A DNA stretch of 64,000 nucleotides, from the NCBI GenBank assembly GCA_005406025.1, contig BGZK01000001.1:62001-126000 (forward strand). Reading direction: 5' to 3'. Below are positions 12,835 to 25,400 of the stretch, piece by piece. The first letter of the stretch is position 1, and every line of letters starts with the position of its first letter. The stretch comes from Eumeta japonica. Its lineage: Eukaryota > Arthropoda > Insecta > Lepidoptera > Psychidae. The notes under the pieces are model-generated. The model did no database searches. It was not told where the DNA came from and saw only the letters and a program-made list of their open reading frames with translations. Both the position numbers and the translations under genes were made by a program.

Positions 12835-15800
12835 TTGACTGAATTAGTAAAACAGTATCTTGCACTTGGAAAAATCGCGTAATTTACAAGTATTTGTCCC
12901 ATTTATTTTCATACGATCTGGCTGTTCAGGTATATAGGCGCTCTTACTTAATTGACAACAGTACCATAATAATTCCTTAACGTGTATGAAAAATACATTC
13001 GTATTGAAAATCTCTTGCTTTTTGTCGAAGTCGGTCAAAGGAAGCTAGTTAATTTCCACAAACTAGATGGTCTACAGTATAGTACAGATTGATGAGAATC
13101 TTTTTGGAGAGCTTTTCGTATCTTAAAATTGTTGATGGTAATAGGACAAATAAACAATAAATAAATTTAAAAACCGACATTTAAATATTTTAATAAATTT
13201 ATCACGTATTTGCGAAACATCGCAATCTGTTCGTGTAAATAATATACGAAAATTATCAGTTATTCTTTCAAGTACTTTTACAAGAAAACCTGAGAATTCA
13301 TATATCTATCCGATCTTTGTACGCCGGATTTAAATTATCAAATTGTTAGATATCCTGACAACGCATCAAGACAGTACTTTTTTTTTCACAAAACGAATAA
13401 GTTTAAATTGGGAAGTTCAGTTGTTGAAAATCACATTGGCACGTCTAACAACGCGTTATAATTCGCTGTCTTTCTCTAGTCATAACAACTTTGACACATA
13501 TTCGTGGCAATCTAAATAATTCGAAGAACATCTAAGGATGCTTATAATTTTAAATTCAGTATTTTTTTCCATGAATCAATACAAAAATTTGAAGGATATA
13601 TATATAAAGTATAAATTCAAAAATGTTAAAAAATGATGTCGATTCTATGGAGTTGACATCGTGGCTGTGAAACAATTCAGACAGACACACCCAACAATGA
13701 TACATTTCTACCGTTTCTCAGAACCATCGTATGACGTCACCCCGAAGCCGAATTTTGACGCAATTTAATCGTACATCTACAACCTTATATAATGTATTAT
13801 TTTATTAAAATTCTGAGTATGGCGATAATCAAAAGACTAATTTTTTTATTGTTTAATAGTTTATAATTAATTTATTACAAAAAAAATACATTTTTTTTCC
13901 TATTTTGCGTATCTTTTACAATAGTATTAGCCCAAAACCGGCCAAGTCGGGAATGAAACTCTCTCATCCGAAATTCATACAAACAAAACGAGACGAAAAT
14001 AGGCGAAATGTACAATTGCACTAGGTCTATATCTATCTAATAGTTTAGTATACTAATGATGACGTCATAAATAACATCTTATTGTTATTTAGAACCCCAC
14101 TGCTAGGGCTTGAAATCATACCACTCTTATAGAGTTACCAGCCTCGCCACATTCACCACATTCAGCGGTAACGGACCACCGACGAAAGTCCGAGTTCTTA
14201 ATCATAAAACACTCAAAAAAGAATACACAAGCGCCCGGTAAAGTCAAACGCGACCCGATCATTTCTCCACAGATTCATACTAATATTAAAGTCGGCCGCA
14301 ATTGCGAAAAGCGAAACCAAGATTGGTCAACCTCAGGTCAGAAACTTCTACAAGTTAGCACCTTTTCTTTTACTGGGCTATGCATATGTAATTATGTGTG
14401 AACGAATAAATGGTAATTATTGTCGTTCTTTTATTATTTTCATGAACTGTTCGTATTTTTCTCGTTTTTTCGTAGAAATGCCCATAGCTGACAAATAATT
14501 TCAGGAAATCATAACAACATGTACGGGTGCCTCGCCTCTTTATCGTAGTACGCCTGTTCATAGTTTATCACTTAAGGAGTTTACATTTGCCAAACACGGT
14601 TCATCAATTAGGAGTGACCAGAAATGTTATCATCGATCTTTAAAAATAGTGAATACCCTCCTGTCACATTGTAATAGTTAAACTTAGATATTTTGGCGAT
14701 ATTCATATCTAAAGCTCATCAATATATTAGCCTTTGAAATCATCAATATTACCATCGTACTTCCAATCGCCAGCAATAAATCCTATATATTTTATTAAAT
14801 GAGTAATTCTTATACATATATGGCACTGATCTAGCAAAGTACCGTAACGATTGCAATGAAAGCTTTTGACATTGATACGTCTTTGTTTTCCTTTGAAATA
14901 GAGGTCATTTCGTGAACAGGAGTTTATGCACTAACGCATCTGTTTGACGCTTAACGAATGGAGTCGATAAAGGGAGATCTACTATATCGGCAATTCGCTA
15001 ACGCGTAGGCTTGGGTTGACACTACGTATATAATAAGTTTCGCGTAGTATGAGCGAAATAAACACAACTCCTGTGTCCTGAAAGTATATAAAAGTGTTTG
15101 AATAATTTACGTATGTAATTATGACTCAACGTTGCATAATTCCAGGTTCTTCTCTGGTTATGTTTCATATTTTTCATATCAACAACCTATGCTCAATAAA
15201 AATCAGTTTAAAATAAAATCAGATTAAAACATGAATTCGTGTTGTTCTTCCAATTACTCAAATACTTATCGTCTTCAACATAGACGTACCGACGTAAAAT
15301 TTACGACTGTGTTAAGGATACAGCCAACCAAGGTGTTTTTTTTATTTTTATTTTGATCTAGGTTTGCTTTTCAAGTTTGTATACATGAGTATTTTCCTTG
15401 AAAAAATTGATTTCACCGAAACAAACATTTTTCTGAACGTTACTTTATAGCAACATCTCGAAGCAACTTTGAAGTAATTCGATCGTTGTGACTCTCGACA
15501 ATCAATGGCGTTACATAATATAAACTACTGGCAGTCCTACACAAATGATGTATATAGGTAAATTTTGCAATTGAATATTGAGGGAAATTAAGATATACAA
15601 TTTTTTTAGAACGGAAGTTATTTATATTTCTACGGAAAATGGAAAGACGCAGAGCAAGCTCGGTTGCCCACTTACTTTACTATTATTTAAACTTTTCGCT
15701 TTATTCCACTTTCTAATCTCTGTAGTTTTCGATTCTAGTTTTATTTATTCGATAGCTTTTATTCAAATAGACCTAATCTTTTTCTGAAAAATTTATACTT

Positions 15801-18800
15801 TGGCCTCTATGTATTCGTATGATTCAAATTAAAACTTACATGCAATGACCTTTAGGCAATCAAGCAAAAACCTTTTTATTTAGTGCAAGTACGCTGTGTA
15901 AATTTATATCAAAATCGTCGGCGACTACAAAAGTGACTGGCACCTTTTCGCCGGCAAAATAGTACCCCGGGACTTTTTCAAACGGAGCTTTAATTTCCTT
16001 AAAAGCTATTCTATAACGCCGTAATCCGGATATTGGTTTTCGCTGAAGTACTGATGTATGAGAAAAGCTCGCTGTTCAACCGTATAAGTATAACCGATGG
16101 TTATTTTGCATGAATCCAACGTTAAGGTTACAGGAAATTAACGAGCGAGATATAGAAATTTGCAATAAGGAAATGGGATTTATTACACGGCGGACGTTGA
16201 AGGGTAATTTCAAGTGTGCATTCTATGCGTGATTACTTTCCTTTCGCGTTAGTGTCGTACAAAAACTTTTCATGCGTTACGAAAAAATGGCTATATATTT
16301 TTATTTTCGCACGGTCAACTTACGAATTGCGGAAAAAGTAACCAAAATGGACGAAACCCTCAAGAAAAGTCTTATAGGGTCCGATATAAACAAAAACAAA
16401 ATCACGAAATTTGAAAGATACAAAAACTTAAATACTACGACTAGACACCGGAAGTAGGTAAGGAAGCAACTGAGCGACAACAATTGGAAAACATTAAGTA
16501 TATACGTCTCTGCATACGAAAGACGTAAAGTATGAGGAAGGTATTTAAAAACAGTAAACACGGTGAATGGGGCTCTGCACGATATAGAAACACAAAAACT
16601 ATTTCTTGTTTAACGCGACTACCTGTCCGTAAATAAATTCTTGTTCTTGCACTTGGACGCTATAGCGAAAATTAGGTATTGCAGAAGAAACGTGAAAATT
16701 CGATTAAAGATATTGGAGATGCGTTACTTGAGTAATATTTTGTCTGTCCTCAAAAGATAGGCGTATAAATAGAAATGTGAGGAAACGATCTTGTTTGAAG
16801 AAAAATATAGTGTCAATAGTGAAAAGGATAGTAATGTTTTGGTTATCTGGAAGTTGTAAATATAGGGATAGATCGATGAAGAAGCGTTATGAGAGGAATA
16901 ACGACTTTAAAAAGCTCTGCAAATTGTAGGTAGATTAGAAAATGCTATGTAGACAAAATTTCCTAAGTATCTCGATGGAACTTGAGCTTGCATCTTTTAT
17001 GCAACAAGTGCTAACACGTCGTTTACGTACTATTTTGTTTAATTGAAAGCTTCAGCTAAAGATATGTATCAGCAACTTCGTGAAGGCTAAGAAGAATTAT
17101 GTCATTGATTTCCGTTTCTTGTTTATTCCTAATTTCTTTGTATTTTAACCAAAAACCGCTCCTATAAGATCTTTAAGCACCTCTTTCATCACCGTCCCGT
17201 GGTAGGGTAATTATCATACAACCCCATTTCGAAAAGAAGTTAAATAATGTGGTCGAGAATAACGCACGCTGTTCTGATACACAAAACATGAGCTGGAAAT
17301 CGACACAAAATTTTTTTCTTCAACGAAGCGTACGATCGTAATTTAAAAGGTTTTGGTGATTTGCAGTGAAGTTGGACAAAGCACAGTCGTAATAAATATA
17401 ACATAACGCAAAAATGCTAAGGCACTTTATGACAAAAATTAATGAAACGAGGTCATCAACACCAGCTTGCTGTTTGAGTTCCTTGAACATGTGATTTATT
17501 CAACAACTTCGCGCTCCGCTAACACTTCACACATTATTATTGCGATCACGCGCGCTCTGAAATTAATGGCTTTAAACTGAAGCCTCTCGTGCTATTAAAA
17601 GCCGCCCGAGCCGACGTGCATTATCAGCACGAAAGTCTGCCGTCGTCTCTGCAATTAAGTTCGGTTCTCATTTTATACAACGTTGGACGACTATATTCAC
17701 TTCGAACACCTCTGATAATCAATGATTAACTTCACGCGCGTAATGATAAATACGTTCATCGCTAACAAATATGTAATAAATAAAAAAAAAAAATTTGGTT
17801 GCCTGTAAAGTCGGTATACGGGCGAAAGTTTTACGTGACAACGACTTTGAATGGTAAAATCATTTTAATGTGAATATTCATTCGTACAGTAGGAAGAAGG
17901 ATGAAATAATAGTAACAATTTAAAACATTTATTTATACAAAGAATTATATTTAAAACATTAATTTATACAAAGAATCTCGCACTGAATTTCATATTAACA
18001 AAATTTTATTTTACCTTTACATACATACGTATTTATATACAAATATACATACAATAACTTGCAATACATTTGCAAGCTATGCACTAATTCTCTAGTGCTG
18101 CGCGCGCGGCAGACCGATCATGGTTAGTGGGAGAGACGCAAGGCATTCGGCGGGCCTCTCTCTCGTTCGGTGACTCATCGTTACGTTACCGAGCGTTACA
18201 CCTTTTTCATAAGTGACTCCCAGCCGCAACCTAATTTAAGACGTTGTCACGTCAATAATAAAGTAATTGGTACTTTTGCAAAGCTTGTACCTAGTGTGAA
18301 AGCATTTGAGGGTGCTTCAGGATGGAATAATTTCTTTTTGTCTCTTGTCTGGGAAAATGGGAAAATTTACGTGCCATTGTACTAATGATTTAAAAAATGA
18401 TTTCATGGAATAAAAACGAAAGAAACATAAAAATAGTTTAGGTCGAACCATATATAGAAAACTGGTATAATATGAAAATCTGTGATCAAGGAAATAGGCG
18501 TAAGTTTATTATAACATTTTTATTTAATTGATTTATTAGTTTTAAGGCCTTCATAATCTATGACATATTTAGATACAATATTTTTTTAAAATACTTAATG
18601 CGCATTTTACAATTTTTTTAGCATATTTAGTATAAATTGTATATGACCATGAAGTTTATGAAATTAATGCACAAAAATTAAAATTAATTATAAAATTAAA
18701 ACGTAAATTCACATTTTATGAACAACAATCGTGCTGGCTATTGCTGTATATTAAAACAATTTCTCAAATAGAATAAGTTTCGCCTTGTCTTTAAGTGTAT

Positions 18801-19303
18801 ATTTTAACTCTAAATATAGTTTAAACTTCGAGGGTCGAATTCTCATTGCAATCGAAAATTATGATTTTTTTTATACCTAAGATTAAAATATAATTTTATA
18901 CCGCTACAATTTCCTTTTTATTTCTTATTCACGAAAGAACATAAGTTACAAGCCACTTTTATTTACATATTTTTTGTATGTCTTTCTAATTTTAATTTCA
19001 ATTATAATTATGTTTTACTCTAATACCTGATCGTTAATGCAACTCGAAACAGCAAGGCTTTTAGGCCAAGGCGATGGCCGAGTTCGACCCGCCGGCTCGG
19101 GCGCCCTTAAAAATGGCGTTCGTTTCATTACATAAGTTAATTTTAGTCGTAATTTAAGATACGGCCTTGTTCTCTCTACCGTTACGATATTTAATACGTA
19201 ATTTCTATTTTTTTTTTTTGTATTATGTAATATGGAAATTCCAAAAAAATCTATTAAAGAATAGAAGAGCTGTTTATCATTAACGTCTATCCGTGTGTTG
19301 CAG
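12835..19303. other. No gene seen (upstream/intronic DNA before the first nompC exon)
   Basis: AT-rich. ccaaaaccggccaagtcggg at about 13,932 looks like the head of another family-R copy. GC-richer islands lie at about 17,500-17,660 and 18,095-18,200 without a recognisable coding signal. The missing N-terminal nompC exon could be here but I could not find it. Confidence 0.4.
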
Positions 19304-19405
19304 GCGACGGGAATGACGCCGCTGATGCTGGCCGTCAAAGACAACAGGACGTCTTTCGTGGAGCGTCTCATCGACCTCGGATCCGACGTCGGCGCAAGAA
19401 ACAAT
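19304..19405 (+). CDS. nompC: nompC exon, first ankyrin repeat (first exon recognised)
   Basis: This 34-codon exon, phase 0 at both ends, reads GMTPLMLAVKDNRTSFVERL followed by GSDVGARNN, the first ankyrin repeat of NompC. The acceptor is gttgCAG before 19,304 and the donor is GTACGT after 19,405. It is GC-richer than the surrounding AT-rich DNA. The preceding N-terminal exon is not identifiable: no stretch in 1-19,303 resembles the acidic/Lys-rich N-terminus known from Drosophila. The nearest downstream exon is 9 kb away, across an intron holding LINE fragments. Confidence 0.9.
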
Positions 19406-22400
19406 GTACGTATATCTGATCTAATTTTAACTTAAAGTTTTCTTTACTGGCAATAAGTTAATTCAAGTTCTACGTAAAAGGGCTCCGAAATAAGTTCCCG
19501 ATTCAAAATTTAAGTTTTTAAGGAACCGGTCCACCCGTTCAAGAGCTACGATGCCACAGCTAGCATAAACATTAATTTATCCCTGCTTCTTAGTTGGGAA
19601 TTGAAAAACATTCATGTGCGTATTATAAGACATTCGTGCTGCGAGAACCTCCTTTTTTGAAATCGGTTAATAATATATTTAACAAGCGTGGTCTAAAAAT
19701 TTGAAAGAAGAAATGGAAAGAAACGCATAAATTTACTTTCTGTATGTGTAATAAACTATTTATGGTCTAGGATTCAGAATTAGGAAAATCTTTTCTTATT
19801 TATTAATTCAATGATGTAATGGTCTAAAGGCGTATGTATATATATAAATGATTTTCAATGTAAATATTGCCAAAAAAAATCTGCTATGCAATTCAATTTA
19901 ATTAATTAATTTTTAATATTTTTTATACTACATACTTCACGTGCATATTTAATTTTTAGAGCGTCACATTATAAGTGTATTGTATATTGAACTTATTATT
20001 AATGAACAGCGATATCTAGGACTGCTGAAAGTTATACATCAAATTAATTAAAATGTTTATATTTTGATGTCTTAATTGTAATTGTGTTTAAATATTTCAA
20101 ATTGTTTAAAAAAAATGATGTTGTAAGGGCCAATATATATATATATTGCCCTTACAACATTATTTCGTTCAATTAACAAATGAAGAAAGATTTTTCTTCC
20201 GAATCCTAGACTATTACAGTACTTTCAAAGGACAGTTGGAAATCGCTCTTTTCTTCTACTGATTTCCAAAAATCATTTTTCAAAAATAACTCCAGTAATA
20301 GAAAATAATCCACCGCTTTACTTTATTTTACTACTTAAAGATGAAAGTTCATCAAGTAGTCGAAATTCCTATATTGTAATTAACAGAACCGAAAACACGC
20401 AAACATGATGAAAACTAGTGGGAATATAATAAATAGTAAAAGTAAAAAACGCACATCCCGACATTTAGAATTTCAATTAAATATTAATAACAAAAATTGT
20501 AAACAAAGACATAGAAGTTGCCTTTGCTTTTGAAAAGTTCTTCTTTATTCCAGTTTCCACTACACAATCTCTGAAGTCGTCGTCCACTCTCGCCGAATGT
20601 TTGTTGAAACGTAACGTCGATGTTTGTGGCGTTTCGTTCGCATTTAGCCACATCCATTATAATGACGTTCTTAAAGCATTCAAATCTATAAAAATGAAAA
20701 AAACTGTTGATCTCGATGGTCCATTACGTAAAAACAATTGATTCAATTTTAGACTACATTGCTCCATGTCTAGAAGTGATTTTTAATGCTTACGTTGATT
20801 GTGGTGTGTTTCCGGATATAATGATGAAAAGTAGAGTAATTCCATTACTTAAATCCTGTAGTATATCTGACCCTACAAACTTTAGACCGATATAAATAGT
20901 ACCAGCTCTCAGTAAGATTTTTGAAAAGCTTGTTTTAAATCAACTATTGTAGAATTTTAAAACAATAATTTGATGGACGTTAAACAATTTGGATTCGCAA
21001 AGAATCACTCAACAACCGAAGCCAGTGTCGAGCTTATTCAGTAGATTTTTGATGCCTGGGAGGATTCACGGGACGCGATTGGGTTTTCTAAGATTTATCC
21101 AAGGCTAAATGACTGACATTTGACTGCGTTCGTCATGACACATTGATCAGGAAACTGCATCATTATGACGTCACGGATCGATCCCTTAAACTTTTAGTCT
21201 TATCTAAGTGATAGAATTCAAAGGGTTGACATTAATGGTGAGAGGTCGTCAGGATTTGCAGTCAATATGGGCGTGCCACGGGGTTCAATTCTTGTACCAT
21301 TTCTATTCCTAGTATACATAAATGATCTACCACATCTTGTTAAGAATCGTCATGGAATTGTATTGATTGCTGATGATACCTCCTTATTTTTCAAGATTGA
21401 TAGGCATCAACTAGCTTTTAACAAAGTAACAGTACAATCTCTGAAATCGTTCAGTGGTATAGTATTAATAATCTTTTGCTCAATGAAAGCAAAACAAAGC
21501 TTGTAGAATTTTCCCTATCTAATTCTAAATTAGTCGACACCAATGTAATGGTCAAAAACGAGGTACTGAATATTGTGAACACGATCCTATTCCTTGGTCT
21601 TACTTTAGATTCTAAGTTACGTTGGAATTCTCATATTACGAGATCAGCGAAAGGGCTTGGTTCTGCAGCATATGCAATCAATAGAATTCGGCGACTTACA
21701 GATGAACCCCGCAAGACTAGTTTAATTCAATTTTTTTTCATAGTGTCATGAATTATAGAATTTTGTTTTGGGGTCACACAACCGGTATTAACACTATTTT
21801 CGTGCTGCAGAAGCGAACTATTCGTGCTGTTTATGATTTGAGATCAATGACATCTCTCAGAGAAAATTTAGAGAAATCAATATCCTAACTTTAGCAATAC
21901 AATGCATATACTAAAACCTGGTATATGTCAAGAGACATATAGAATCGTTACAAAAAGGAGCGACATCCATAAAATTAACACTAGTTATAAGAACGATCTT
22001 GCTGCTCCTAAGACCCGTCTAAATAAAGTTAATAAATCATTTAAGAGAATGCGTGTGCACTATTAGTGTATGATCTCAGCTGAAAACCAAAATTTGCCAT
22101 TTGCTGAGTTTAATCTTTTCGTTAAAAGAAAGTTATATGGCAAAGACTATTATACCGTGTCTGAACATCTTAATGAACAAAAGCCCTTAGGATTGATCTG
22201 CTTGGCTATCGGCTTACTTCATAGTATTTTTAAATGTCGACTAAGTTATTAATTACTCAGTCCTTTGTATTAATGAGCAAAAAGAGTAAGCCTTGAGTTT
22301 CTTGCTCGTTCTCCTCTAGGTAAATCAGCATTTGGAATGGGTGGTAATGGCAAAAAGAATTTATTAATGACGTATTTGAAGTGTAATTTCATTATCTCCG

Positions 22401-25400
22401 AAATACAAATATTTTTGATTTGATCTGAATTATATAAAATAATCACGACAAAAACTAATCGCACAAATAGTTTTTTTTTTACCATTATATAAATATTTAT
22501 AAAGATGATGTTTTATTCATTCTTTTTTTTTTTTTGTCTGAATATATAACAAGTGTTACTCATTGTCATTTAAATATATTTTCCTTTCTCAGTAGATTCT
22601 TCCTGTAGACCAGTTATAGAAGAATATAACTGATAAACAAGTGTATGTAATTTGTAAGGACAAAAAGTACACGATTGACAAATAACAAAATAATTGTGCG
22701 ACGCGTTTCATACTTCTACGTAAAAGTGCAGAATATGACCATTCCTTTTTTATTCAAATTTATAACTTCCCTCACTATACTAAAAAGAAATTAGATCTAT
22801 CCTGTCGAAATCCTTTACATCGATATCAACCCAAAGAAAACCTTAGAATCGTGACTTAATACAAAACGGTCTAAGATATAACCTACCAACAAAACAGCGA
22901 ACGCTTAATATCGGCTAGCACGCTTTTATCAGATTAAAATATATATTGTTTAACCTGCTAAATATAAAACCTGAAATTAAGAGTCCGTAAAACATTAAGC
23001 GAAGTATCGATAATTGTTCTGTGTGTATTTCTGAGCTTAAAGAAACGTGCGACTTTTGGAGTAGCTTAAATATTAAGGGATACATTTAATACACTTCATA
23101 ATACCTAGTGGCTCGATAACACAGCTTCTAAAACTCTCTGTAAAAATAATTATTATATCTGTAATTGAAATTACTCATTTCTTACAAAATAGCACCCTAT
23201 CCGATAGTCTAAATTTTGAAGATTTTAGAGCTGCGATTGGACCACAGAAATACGACGTGTTTTGGGAGCAATTAACGAATTTTATTAATAAATAAATAAC
23301 AATAATGGCGGCTATCGCATGCAGCGCGTTAAATTCTTGTTGGAATATCCGCATTTTCACACGCGTCGGATCGAGGTTGGTCGAATATAAGAATGTTCAA
23401 CGTTATAAAGCTTCACCTCTTACATGTTCTCACTAAATGCGAAACGCTTTAGAGCTTTTATTCGTAACGGCCAAAAACTCTGTTAACAGTGCGAGGTGTC
23501 ACAATGCCATATTTAATGGTTAAATGTATTTATAGGTGAACATTATATATAATGAGAGCATGCGGTAATGCTGAAGAGAAAATCTTGTATTATTTTAAAA
23601 TATTAAATTAACAAAGTGATGAAAGCAAAAGGAATTGTGATGACTAAAAAATTAATTAATACCAAGGACAATGAATTGTCGATCGCGTATAGAAAAACAT
23701 TATTACTATTGTCTCAATTTGAAAAGGGATCAATTCTTGGCTCCTACCTAGTAACATGTGAATCGAATAAGCCCTTCGTGCAATAATGCTACACGTCGTA
23801 ACAGATCGACGGACAACTCTCCTGTTCGTGGATCCGTAAAGTCGTCCATTACCCAATCGGTACATGTATCCTGTGATACGGTTATTTCTGACTCCTTATC
23901 TTCATCTACAGAAAACCTTGTGACCATGGACAAGATTAACAATTTTCGGGAAACAGAAACTTAATAAAATATTATCTTCTTTCATAGAGAAATTCTGTAA
24001 ATCGATTAGAAATAATGTTTAATCCATGGTCACTAGTGAAGTACAATCAGGTGTCCAAACATTTAAGCATGAATTCACAGTTATGAATAATTTTATTGGT
24101 GTAGAACAGGCAACCACTAAATTTGAAATTGAACTTAATTTAGGGCATAGTATATTTAAATCTGAAATATTAAAGTTATATAAACGCTTAACATCCACTG
24201 AGAGGATATGTCGTAACTTTAATATTAAATAACAAACAGTACTCAAATTCGTAGTGAAAATACTCTAACATTCTTCTCGAAACATTATTCAAATTATTAA
24301 TATTACTGTAATGGACTCTGTAATTATTGCCAGTCGAGGGGTTGCCAAAACTAAAACTTCGCCTGGTCGACCTCGTATCTTTCTAATCTCACTATTGAAC
24401 CTTCACCTGAGAGAGATTGTGTGTACTCTGCAAACATCTTTTCAACAAATAATCTCATCCCAAGAGCGGACTTAACTCAACCTTCCTGGGGGTCAACGGT
24501 GAATCACTCAAACTATACGTCGCATAACGTTTCTCCCCTGATCAAAAAGCTCTGCCTGCTTAAAGCTACGAAGAAAAACGGCTTCAAATGTGTATGAGTG
24601 AAATATGGTGGCGCATATGTATCTAAAAACGACAATTCCAGACCTATTCATACTGAAAACTATGATTTTCTATAATAAAAATTGTGCCTAGCTTGATTTT
24701 GTTATTTTTCGTATGGATATTTTTTTTTATCAGAATTCAGGAAGAACTAGATCTAAAATTACTGAAATTTATTTAAATCTCATCAGCAATGAATATGATA
24801 CTATTTAACGTAAACTAACTTTAATGACAGTATTTACGACAGGAAAATTATTGATAACAGACATTACATCTACAAGAGATCGTCAGTTCTTGTTCATATA
24901 AAACAGATGGCGGTAGCGCGTTGATAGCTACAGAAAACACCTCTGTATAATTCGTCAAACGTCTTAGAATTCTGGAATGATTGAGGATATATCGTTGACA
25001 ATTTTATCGAAGCTCTCTAGCTAACAAATTCTTAATATCCATCTGTTATCTTGCTCCTGATTTTCTGATTGAAAACGCCCCTCCCCTTTTATCTGTAGTA
25101 GTAGAAGTGAGGCACCTAGAAAATTTTATTTGATGAAACAACTAAATACCTATTCAGTTGCATACTATTGCATTATCATGAAAAGTAATCAGCTATTAGG
25201 TCTTATCGTCCGATTCACAACACGCAAGACCGAATAGAGTTTCCTTATGATCATTTTTAGTTTAGTTCCGATTGTTTTAATATATTGATGTGTTTTTTAT
25301 TACATTTTTATGATACATATTAAAAGATTTACAGTTTTCGAAAGCAACTCTTAAAAATTGTTTGATGCAAACGTAAATTCTACTGTTCTATAAATAATCA

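Noticed and set aside
19015..19404. A 129-codon minus-strand open frame opposite the first nompC exon
   Set aside because: It overlaps the conserved plus-strand ankyrin exon and has no recognisable protein features; a shadow frame.
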